Positions 1 to 5,360 of a DNA stretch of 9,349 bases are shown here, in pieces. The notes beneath the pieces were generated by a model that saw nothing but the letters and a program-made list of their open reading frames with translations, did not search any database and had not been told where the DNA came from. Source of the DNA: an uncultured Collinsella sp. (lineage in GTDB: Bacteria > Actinomycetota > Coriobacteriia > Coriobacteriales > Coriobacteriaceae); assembly GCA_900764025.1 (NCBI GenBank), contig CAAFMM010000489.1:1-9349 (forward strand), read 5' to 3'. The translations under genes were made by a program, and so were the position numbers. The stretch's first letter is position 1. Each line of letters starts with the position of its first letter.

Positions 1-715
1 GACCGGACTTGGCCTCGGCAACGGAGTCGCGCAGGTTCTCGCTGATCAGCTTAATAGCCTCAAAGTGGAACATGTCGGAGAGCTCCCAAGCGCCCTTGGT
101 GGTGTAGCCCTCGATGGCGTGGGTCAGAGCGTCCATGCCGGTAGAGGCGGTCAGGCCGGCGGGCATGGAAGCCATCATATCGGGGTCGACGACGGCGACC
201 TCGGGGGCGTCGTTGGTGTCGACGCACACGAACTTGCGGACCTTCTCGGGGTCGGTGATGACGTAGTTGATGGTCACCTCGGCAGCAGTACCGGCAGTCG
301 TCGGCACGGCGATGGTAAACACGGCGTGATTCTTGGTGGGAGCAACACCCTCGAGGCTGCGGACATCAGCGAACTCGGGGTTGTTGATGATGATGCCGAT
401 GGCCTTAGCGGTGTCCATGGAGGAGCCGCCACCGATGGTCACGATAGCGTCAGCTTCGGCGGCCTTGAAGGCCTCGACGCCGTCCTTGACGTTCTGGATC
501 GTGGGGTTGGGCTTAATCTCGGAGTAGAGGCTCCAAGCGATGCCGGCGGCGTCGAGCTCGTCGGTCACCTTAGCGGTAACGCCAAACTTAACCAGATCGG
601 GGTCGGAGCAGACGAAGATCTTCTTGTAGCCGCGACGCTGGAGCTCGCCGGGGATCTCCTTGATGGCGCCGGAACCATGATAAGAAATGGTGTTGAGAAC
701 GAAACGATTAGCCAT
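1..715 (-). CDS. fucO: Lactaldehyde reductase (iron-dependent group III alcohol dehydrogenase), C-terminus off window
   Basis: Partial gene: 238 residues are visible of a family usually about 380 long, and the rest runs past the left edge. The start (MANRFVLNTISYHG) is close to what I know of FucO, and GGGAGG at 722-727 lies 6 nt upstream of the ATG. Visible marks are the nucleotide-binding glycine run GGGSSMDTAK (about residues 95-104), VPTTAGTAAEVT (138-149), and the first two metal ligands in MDALTH (D195, H199). The two later histidine ligands would lie outside the window. FucO reduces L-lactaldehyde to 1,2-propanediol with NADH during anaerobic fucose or rhamnose fermentation; it is a cytosolic, Fe2+-dependent enzyme. 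No sugar-pathway neighbour is visible, so the physiological substrate is inferred. A related 1,3-propanediol or butanol dehydrogenase is the alternative, but similarity to FucO through the first 200 residues is strong. Confidence 0.9.
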   Translation of the reverse strand, partial: MANRFVLNTISYHGSGAIKEIPGELQRRGYKKIFVCSDPDLVKFGVTAKVTDELDAAGIAWSLYSEIKPNPTIQNVKDGVEAFKAAEADAIVTIGGGSSMDTAKAIGIIINNPEFADVRSLEGVAPTKNHAVFTIAVPTTAGTAAEVTINYVITDPEKVRKFVCVDTNDAPEVAVVDPDMMASMPAGLTASTGMDALTHAIEGYTTKGAWELSDMFHFEAIKLISENLRDSVAEAKSG

Positions 716-813
716 TGATAGCCTCCCATCGTGTGCGGGGCACCCATAACGCCCCACGCTATAAGTCCCATCCTAACGCTTTTGAAACGAAAAACTCGTG
801 AGAACGTCAAAAT

Positions 814-831
814 TGTTAAAGCGTTTCAACA
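814..831. promoter_or_regulatory. Possible LacI-family/catabolite operator upstream of fucO
   Basis: The 18-bp sequence TGTTAAAGCGTTTCAACA is an imperfect palindrome (14 of 18 positions symmetric) centred on CG. This matches the general shape of LacI/GalR and CcpA-type operators. A related half-site, TTTGAAACG, lies at 781-789. Both are upstream of fucO (start 715) and downstream of the yoaK-like gene, so they fit control of a sugar-fermentation gene. I could not place a convincing -35/-10 pair. No regulator gene is present in the window. Confidence 0.35.
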
Positions 832-844
832 GAAGATGAATATT

Positions 845-877
845 ATTGCGGCAAAGGGACAGCCCCTTTGCCGCAAT
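845..877 (-). terminator. Strong hairpin just after the yoaK-like gene; candidate terminator and GGGAC-core palindrome
   Basis: Perfect 14-bp arms (ATTGCGGCAAAGGG at 845-858 and its complement at 864-877) enclose a 5-nt loop. The hairpin begins 3 nt beyond the stop codon of the minus-strand gene at 881-1597, the usual place for an intrinsic terminator. On the minus strand it is followed by AATATTCATCTTC, which is AT-rich but not a clean U-run, so termination efficiency is uncertain. Its centre, GGGACAGCCCC, resembles the centres of two other palindromes in this window, so it may be a dispersed repeat that serves as a terminator. Confidence 0.55.
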
Positions 878-880
878 CGG

Positions 881-1597
881 TTACTTTCGACAGCCCTCTT
901 TCCAAGCCTCGGCCGCAACCTTCCAGCGAAAACGCAAGTCGCGTTCGCGGTCGATGAACATGATGGCAAACGCGACAAACAGTAGCACACTCGCCACGAC
1001 GATGGCGTGCAGGCCCATGCGCTCAATACACCAGTTGCCCAGCACGGCGCCAAACACAAAGGTAAAGATCACGCCAAAGTACAGCAGGCCGTTTTCCAAA
1101 AAGCCGCGCTTGTGGGTGATGATGTAATCGTCCACGTTTTGCAGCGCGTTGCGCAAGTTGCCGATGCACATGGTCGTAGCGATGCCGTGACCGTGGATCT
1201 TGCGGAAGCTCTCGACTTGCATGCCGCAGGCAAACGAAGTGAGGCAGTTGGCGAGCAGGTTAAAATCGCCGCCCGGGATAAAGCTCACGCCTAGCAAGAT
1301 GACGGCTTCAAAGAACACCGTCACCTGGCGCCAGTGGATTACGCTGCCAAACCGTTCGTGTACCAGGTCGGCAAGCATAATGCCCACGGCAAACGCCACC
1401 ACGGGGAAGAAGTAGCGTCCCGCCAGCACCCAATTGCCCTCCGAGATGCTCACGCCCACGAGCAGGATGTTGCCCGTCTGCGCGTTTGCGAAAACATGGT
1501 CGCGCCCAATGTACGAATACACATCCATAAAGCCACCGGCGAGCGCCAGGATAATGCCCAGTTCGATAGACTCCGATATCTGTTTGGCACGCTGCAT
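881..1597 (-). CDS. YoaK-type DUF1275 integral membrane protein
   Basis: A 238-residue polytopic membrane protein of the DUF1275 (YoaK) family, whose molecular function is not established. The family signature is visible near the N-terminus: GGFMDVYSYIGRDHVFANAQ (residues 21-40) followed by TGN. The second conserved block, FACGMQVESFRK...TTMCIGNLRNAL, spans about 122-152. Hydrophobic stretches near 12-30, 42-52, 60-78, 92-107, 112-125, 168-188 and 195-216 fit the usual six or so membrane passes. The C-terminus is basic and probably cytosolic. Length matches the family (about 220-240). The ATG at 1597 was chosen because AAGGAGG (1608-1614) lies 10 nt upstream and homology begins there; the frame stays open to 1831 but that stretch shows no family match. 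It is divergent from the YgiQ-type gene, and a strong hairpin follows its stop. Confidence 0.85.
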   Translation of the reverse strand: MQRAKQISESIELGIILALAGGFMDVYSYIGRDHVFANAQTGNILLVGVSISEGNWVLAGRYFFPVVAFAVGIMLADLVHERFGSVIHWRQVTVFFEAVILLGVSFIPGGDFNLLANCLTSFACGMQVESFRKIHGHGIATTMCIGNLRNALQNVDDYIITHKRGFLENGLLYFGVIFTFVFGAVLGNWCIERMGLHAIVVASVLLFVAFAIMFIDRERDLRFRWKVAAEAWKEGCRK

Positions 1598-1778
1598 CGT
1601 CGTGCATCCTCCTTGTTGACGACTCTCTCGTGCGTTGGCGGAAACATAGCCGCCGTTCATACTGTAACCCATTGACAACATGGCGTGCGCGCGAGACGGG
1701 TTCTCCAACGCGCGGATACACAGTCTGGAAACAAACGACACCCGCATCGACGCGCCAATCCGCCAGCCCATGTACTCC

Positions 1779-1813
1779 ACCAGTCTTTTTAGCCCCGTCC
1801 CAAAAAGACTGGT
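1779..1813. repeat. Perfect 12-bp inverted repeat in the divergent intergenic region
   Basis: ACCAGTCTTTTT (1779-1790) and its exact complement (1802-1813) flank an 11-nt centre that reads GGGACGGGGCT on the minus strand. It sits between two divergently transcribed genes, so it cannot be an ordinary terminator for either. It is either an operator or hairpin in the leader/promoter of the plus-strand gene, or a dispersed REP-like palindrome. A -10-like TACAAT (1814-1819) begins directly at its right end, so a bound protein or extruded structure could affect that promoter. Confidence 0.6.
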
Positions 1814-1819
1814 TACAAT
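1814..1819 (+). promoter_or_regulatory. Possible -10 element for the YgiQ-type gene
   Basis: TACAAT matches the sigma-70 -10 consensus at 5 of 6 positions and lies 31 nt upstream of the GTG start. No good -35 is present at the expected distance; that region is occupied by the centre and right arm of the inverted repeat 1779-1813. The call therefore rests on the -10 match and position alone. Confidence 0.25.
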
Positions 1820-1850
1820 TACGTGCAGCATACAAACACCGGGAGGGATC

Positions 1851-3992
1851 GTGGCAAAAAAGCCTCAGCACGCTCAGAATAACCAGCGCAGTCAGCAGGG
1901 CAAACAGGGCCAGCAGCAAAAGCGCGGCGGCAAGGCCCAGGGCGGCCACGCCGCTCATACCCCGGCAGCGCCCACCCGTCCCTGGCGCCCGGGCCGCGAT
2001 AAGTTCCTCCCCGTCAGCCGCGCCGACATGGATGCGCGCGGCTGGGACCAGTGCGACTTTGTCTACATCTGCGGCGACGCCTACGTGGACCACCCTAGCT
2101 TTGGCATGGCCATCATCAGCCGCGTCCTCGACGCGCACGGCTACAAAGTGGGCATTATCTGCCAGCCCGACTGGACCGACCCCGCCAGCATCACGGTGCT
2201 CGGCGAGCCGCGCCTGGGCTTTCTGGTCAGTGCCGGCAACATGGACTCCATGGTCAACCACTATTCGGTGACCAAGCACCGCCGCCACACCGACGCCTAT
2301 ACCCCCGGCGGCGAGGAAGGGCGCCGTCCCAACCGAGCCGTCACGGTCTACGGCAACCTCATCCGCCAGACGTTCAAGGACGCTCCTATCATCATCGGCG
2401 GCATCGAGGCGAGCCTGCGCCGCCTGGCCCACTACGACTACTGGCAGGACAAGCTCAAGCGTTCGGTACTACTCGACTCGGGCGCCGACATCCTCATCTA
2501 CGGCATGGGCGAGCACGCGATTGTCGAGATCGCCGACGCGCTCGACGCGGGGCTGCCCGTCGATCAGATCACCTATATCAACGGCACCGTCTACCGCACA
2601 GGCTCGCTCGACGAGGTCTACGACTACGATCTGCTGCCCAGCTGGGACGACCTTACCGCCGACAAGCTCAACTACGCGCGCAGCTTTAATGTGCAGCAGC
2701 AGAATATGGACCCCATCACCGGTCATCGCCTGGTAGAGCCCTACCCCAACAGCGTCTATGTGGTGCAAAACCCGCCGTCGGCAACACTCACCACCGACGA
2801 GATGGACGAGGTTGCCGAACTCCCCTACGCCCGCGATTGGCATCCCGACTACGACGCGGCAGGCGGCGTGCCGGCCTTTGCCGAGATCAAATTTTCCATT
2901 AGCTCCAACCGCGGCTGTTTTGGCGAGTGCTCGTTTTGCGCCCTCACCTTCCACCAGGGCCGCGTACTGCAGATGCGCAGCCACGATTCGATCATGCGCG
3001 AGGCCGAGCTGCTCACGCGCGATCCCGAGTTTAAGGGCTACATCAACGACGTGGGAGGACCGACGGCAAACTTTAGCCGCCCCGCCTGCGACAAACAGCT
3101 CAAGCACGGCGTGTGCAAGAACAAGCGCTGCCTGTGGCCGAGCGTGTGCAAGAACATGGTGGTCGACGAGAGCGGCTACACGCAGCTGCTGCGCGATCTG
3201 CGTCAGCTGCCGGGCGTCAAGAAAGTCTTTGTCCGCAGCGGCATCCGCTTTGACTACACCATGGCCGACGCCTCGGACGAGTTTTTGCGCGAGCTGCTGG
3301 AACACCATGTCTCGGGCCAGCTGCGCGTAGCGCCCGAGCACGTGAGCGACGCGGTACTGTCCGTGATGGGCAAGCCGAGCCGAGCTGTCTACGATGCGTT
3401 CTGCCGTAAATTTGAACGCCTGAACCGCGAATACGGACTTAAGCAGTACGTGGTGCCGTACCTGATCTCGAGCCACCCCGGCTCGACGATGAAGGAAGCC
3501 GTGGACCTTGCCGAGGCCGTGCGCGACATGGGCTACATGCCCGAGCAGGTGCAGGACTTCTACCCCACGCCGTCCACCATGTCGACGTGCATGTACTACA
3601 CCGGCGTGGACCCGCGCACCATGGAGCCGATCTACGTAGCGCGCGACCCGCACGAGAAGGCCATGCAGCGCGCGCTCATCCAATATCGCAAGCCCGAGAA
3701 CTACAAGCTTGTGCGTGAGGCGCTGGAAAAGGCCGGCCGCCGCGACCTGATCGGCTACACCAAGCATTGCCTGATTCGCCCCGTACCCCCGCGCCCGGGC
3801 GAGACATCTGCCGGCGGTGGACATGGCACCGGCAAGAAGGGCGGCAAGGCCCACGGTGGCGCTGGCGGTGCCGGCAAGGGGCCTAAGGGCAGCAAGGGGC
3901 ACAGCGGCATGTCGCGCGCGCAGAACACTGCCGGGCGCAACCGTGCAGCTCAGGGGCGTCAGGGCGCCAACGGAGGCGGCCGCCGCAACTAA
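1851..3992 (+). CDS. YgiQ-type (UPF0313) radical SAM protein with basic low-complexity tails
   Basis: A 713-residue protein of the YgiQ/UPF0313 family, which is predicted to use SAM and a 4Fe-4S cluster; its reaction is not established. The N-terminal family domain starts near residue 43 with FLPVSRADMDARGWDQ, then GDAYVDHPSFG and a conserved GGIEASLRRLAHYDYW block. The radical SAM motif CFGECSFC supplies cysteines 356, 360 and 363 (CX3CX2C). A further cysteine-rich segment, ACDKQLKHGVCKNKRC, follows the core as is usual for this family. The start is GTG, set by GGGAGG at 1841-1846; the frame is open upstream to 1680 but lacks similarity there. Unusual features are a Gln/Lys/Gly-rich first 35 residues and a Gly/Lys/Arg-rich tail from about 650 to the end, both probably disordered and positively charged. 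The stop overlaps that of the convergent protease gene. Confidence 0.92.
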   Translation: MAKKPQHAQNNQRSQQGKQGQQQKRGGKAQGGHAAHTPAAPTRPWRPGRDKFLPVSRADMDARGWDQCDFVYICGDAYVDHPSFGMAIISRVLDAHGYKVGIICQPDWTDPASITVLGEPRLGFLVSAGNMDSMVNHYSVTKHRRHTDAYTPGGEEGRRPNRAVTVYGNLIRQTFKDAPIIIGGIEASLRRLAHYDYWQDKLKRSVLLDSGADILIYGMGEHAIVEIADALDAGLPVDQITYINGTVYRTGSLDEVYDYDLLPSWDDLTADKLNYARSFNVQQQNMDPITGHRLVEPYPNSVYVVQNPPSATLTTDEMDEVAELPYARDWHPDYDAAGGVPAFAEIKFSISSNRGCFGECSFCALTFHQGRVLQMRSHDSIMREAELLTRDPEFKGYINDVGGPTANFSRPACDKQLKHGVCKNKRCLWPSVCKNMVVDESGYTQLLRDLRQLPGVKKVFVRSGIRFDYTMADASDEFLRELLEHHVSGQLRVAPEHVSDAVLSVMGKPSRAVYDAFCRKFERLNREYGLKQYVVPYLISSHPGSTMKEAVDLAEAVRDMGYMPEQVQDFYPTPSTMSTCMYYTGVDPRTMEPIYVARDPHEKAMQRALIQYRKPENYKLVREALEKAGRRDLIGYTKHCLIRPVPPRPGETSAGGGHGTGKKGGKAHGGAGGAGKGPKGSKGHSGMSRAQNTAGRNRAAQGRQGANGGGRRN

Positions 3993-4900
3993 GGCAGCGG
4001 TGCCGTCGCTATGTCCGTCTCGCATGCGTGGCGCAGTGAGCGCATCGCCTCCACGAGGATGACGCCGGCGATCGCGACCGTAATTGCCACGTCGAACGGC
4101 GTGTTCACAAACCAGAGCAGCGTCATGAGATACGACCCGGCATTAAAGGCAAAGTGCAGCAGAATCGTGTAGCGGAGCTTTCCGGTGGTCACGAGTACCC
4201 AACCAAAGATGAGGCCGGCGGCACCCGCGTAGCAACCTTGCACCCAATTCATGTGCATAAAACCGAAGATTGCCGCCTGCAGCACAATCGCCGCGGCGAT
4301 ACCCCACGTACTTGGGGCCGCCCAGGGCACCATGGCGCCGTCCTGCGCGCTCGCACGACGCCGACGCTTCCAAAGTGGGCGGCACTGCGGATTAAACGCT
4401 CGGAGCGAAAACTCAAAGATAATGCCGCGCACCAGCAGCTCTTCACAAAATGGGGCACCGAGCACCGTAGTCAGGACGGCGAGATAGCTGGTGTCGCCCA
4501 TGCCTGTTTCCTCGACAAGCTCGCTGTAGTCGGCCGCAGCCTCGGGCAACAGCGACAGCACGGCGTCGGTCACGTAGCCAACGACCACCTGCAGGGCCAG
4601 GCCGATCACGATAACGCAGGCGATGCGCCTCCATGCTTTGCCTGCTCTCCCGCCAAGTGGGCGCTCGCTTTGCCAGCGTGCCATAAACGAACGCGGCCAC
4701 AGATAACGCCACCACAGCAGCGCCATCAAAAACGAGGCCGTCTGCGCGACAGCCTGAAGCAATTGAATATCGAGGTCGTCAATCGAAAAGCCCATGAACA
4801 CCGACGCGACACCCAGAGCGGAAAACAAAACCACGCTCAGGGCAATATCTGCCGCGACAACGCCAAAACAGGCAAGCGCCCAAATCATCGCATTGAGCAT
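3989..4900 (-). CDS. CPBP family (CAAX-like) intramembrane metalloprotease
   Basis: A 303-residue membrane protein with the motifs of the CPBP/Abi (Rce1-like) intramembrane protease family. These are EELLVRG (E153, E154, R158), FGFMH (F212, H216) and HFAFN (H249, N253), the residues expected to form the metal and catalytic site. Hydrophobic segments lie near 5-36, 47-66, 92-116, 138-166, 198-216, 222-240, 244-264 and 268-284. A strongly basic loop (KRRRRAS, about 178-184) lies between motifs one and two and is probably cytosolic. Natural substrates are unknown; some relatives are linked to bacteriocin immunity or protein processing. Start ATG 4900 is chosen because GGGAGGAGG (4906-4914) sits 5 nt upstream. 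An in-frame ATG at 4927 would place that ribosome site inside the coding sequence and begin within a palindromic repeat. The gene follows the antitoxin-like gene by 23 nt and may be co-transcribed with it. Confidence 0.87.
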   Translation of the reverse strand: MLNAMIWALACFGVVAADIALSVVLFSALGVASVFMGFSIDDLDIQLLQAVAQTASFLMALLWWRYLWPRSFMARWQSERPLGGRAGKAWRRIACVIVIGLALQVVVGYVTDAVLSLLPEAAADYSELVEETGMGDTSYLAVLTTVLGAPFCEELLVRGIIFEFSLRAFNPQCRPLWKRRRRASAQDGAMVPWAAPSTWGIAAAIVLQAAIFGFMHMNWVQGCYAGAAGLIFGWVLVTTGKLRYTILLHFAFNAGSYLMTLLWFVNTPFDVAITVAIAGVILVEAMRSLRHACETDIATAPLP

Positions 4901-4905
4901 GCCAA

Positions 4906-4914
4906 CCTCCTCCC
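4906..4914 (-). promoter_or_regulatory. Ribosome binding site that fixes the CPBP protease start
   Basis: GGGAGGAGG on the minus strand, 5 nt before the ATG at 4900. It rules out the longer in-frame ATG at 4927, which would put this site inside the gene. Confidence 0.75.
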
Positions 4915-4917
4915 AAC

Positions 4918-4971
4918 GACTAGTCATTGGGGACGTTCTTTAATGACTAGCTGTTGGGGACAGTCTTTGCC
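4918..4971. repeat. Two tandem 27-bp units with a GGGGAC core; the first forms a 9-bp-arm hairpin
   Basis: Unit 1 (4918-4944) and unit 2 (4945-4971) share GACTAG, then TTGGGGAC, then TCTTT at the same offsets, with about 19 of 27 positions identical. CTAGTCATT (4920-4928) and its exact complement AATGACTAG (4942-4950) form a stem around the loop GGGGACGTTCTTT. The repeat runs through the 3' end of the antitoxin-like gene and its stop codon, and ends just upstream of the protease ribosome site. Its loop resembles the centres of the palindromes at 845-877 and 1779-1813. Confidence 0.7.
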
Positions 4972-5145
4972 AAAAGCCCCGCTCGGCGAAATGTCGAACG
5001 GAAAGGTGCCGCAGCGATTGAACGCGGCGATAAACATGCGGATGGCGTTGGACGGCGTGGTGCCCACGAGCTGCGTTGCCGCCGCGAAGGCTGCCTTCTC
5101 CTCGGGCAAGACCTTCGCGACTACAGGGGTCATGTGTTCTGCCAT
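4924..5145 (-). CDS. Orphan RelB/DinJ-like antitoxin with repeat-encoded C-terminus
   Basis: A 73-residue protein resembling the N-terminal part of RelB/DinJ antitoxins. It has a short beta stretch (TPVVAKVLPEEK, 6-17), a helix, then LVGTTPSNAIRMFIAAFNRC (26-45) and GTFPFDIS (46-53), the ribbon-helix-helix pattern with the characteristic turn before PFD. Such proteins form dimers, bind their own promoter and neutralise an mRNA-cleaving toxin through the C-terminal half. No toxin follows; the next gene is a membrane protease. In known DinJ the toxin-binding tail is about 30 residues beyond PFD. Here only about 20 follow, and residues 59-73 (GKDCPQQLVIKERPQ) are encoded by the palindromic repeat 4918-4971. 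Start ATG 5145 has AAGGAA about 6 nt upstream; the frame is open to 5220 but that stretch reads as a structured leader. It may be a remnant or a stand-alone regulator. Confidence 0.7.
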   Translation of the reverse strand: MAEHMTPVVAKVLPEEKAAFAAATQLVGTTPSNAIRMFIAAFNRCGTFPFDISPSGAFGKDCPQQLVIKERPQ

Positions 5146-5180
5146 GGCGCTTCCTTTTTGAAACGACGGTAGTGCGGATA

Positions 5181-5237
5181 GATGCGGGCCACGCGGCTGG
5201 GCGACGGGCTGTGAAGGCAACCCGATTGGCCCGCATC
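5181..5237. repeat. 11-bp inverted repeat in the leader of the antitoxin-like gene
   Basis: GATGCGGGCCA (5181-5191) and its exact complement (5227-5237) enclose 35 nt. A smaller pairing, CGGG with CCCG (5204-5207, 5221-5224), lies inside. On the minus strand this folds into a long stem 35 nt before the ATG of the antitoxin-like gene. It could be a leader RNA structure or a pair of distant operator halves. It matches no riboswitch class I recognise. Confidence 0.5.
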
Positions 5238-5248
5238 CGGAGTTTGTT

Positions 5249-5295
5249 TCTGCGGCGTTGGTATTACTTGGTATTCCTAAGTATTACCCCGCAGA
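5249..5295. promoter_or_regulatory. Tandem 10-bp motif inside an imperfect palindrome, probable protein-binding region
   Basis: Three consecutive 10-mers, TTGGTATTAC (5258-5267), TTGGTATTCC (5268-5277) and TAAGTATTAC (5278-5287), repeat at exactly one helical turn. They also pair with one another: GGTATTACTT against AAGTATTACC at 9 of 10. Outer arms TCTGCGG (5249-5255) and CCGCAGA (5289-5295) complete the palindrome. An inverted copy, GAATACC, lies at 5298-5304. It sits between the end of the ABC transporter ORF and the antitoxin-like gene, on the promoter side of the latter, so a repressor-binding array is the simplest reading. Confidence 0.4.
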
Positions 5296-5360
5296 TAGAA
5301 TACCACACCCGACCCCTTGGGAACGGAGGAAAACGGATCATTTTGTTGCTGAGTAAGTAT

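Noticed and set aside
65..718. 217-codon open frame on the plus strand
   Set aside because: Shadow of fucO; Gly/Asp/Val-rich and without any motif.
1598..1831. Longer N-terminus for the yoaK-like protein
   Set aside because: No similarity to DUF1275 in this part, and a good ribosome site marks the ATG at 1597.
1680..1850. Longer N-terminus for the radical SAM protein from ATG 1680
   Set aside because: Would run through the inverted repeat and the -10-like box. GGGAGG just before GTG 1851 is the better start.
1308..2432. 374-codon open frame on the minus strand
   Set aside because: Crosses the yoaK-like gene in another frame, the intergenic region and the start of the radical SAM gene; no start site or family features.
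2469..4025. 518-codon open frame on the minus strand
   Set aside because: Antisense to the radical SAM gene, whose motifs and codon pattern are clear. The frame itself is a repetitive Ala/Val/His/Arg mixture with no domain.
4901..4927. Longer CPBP protease starting at ATG 4927
   Set aside because: The start would lie in the palindromic repeat, and the strong ribosome site would fall inside the gene.
5258..5304. Possible CRISPR-like or satellite repeats
   Set aside because: Units are only 10 bp, three copies, with no spacers and no cas genes; better read as a protein-binding array.
5304..5360. Terminator after the hydrogenase-transporter genes
   Set aside because: No stable hairpin followed by a U-run was found on the minus strand here; the palindrome at 5249-5295 lacks a U-tract.
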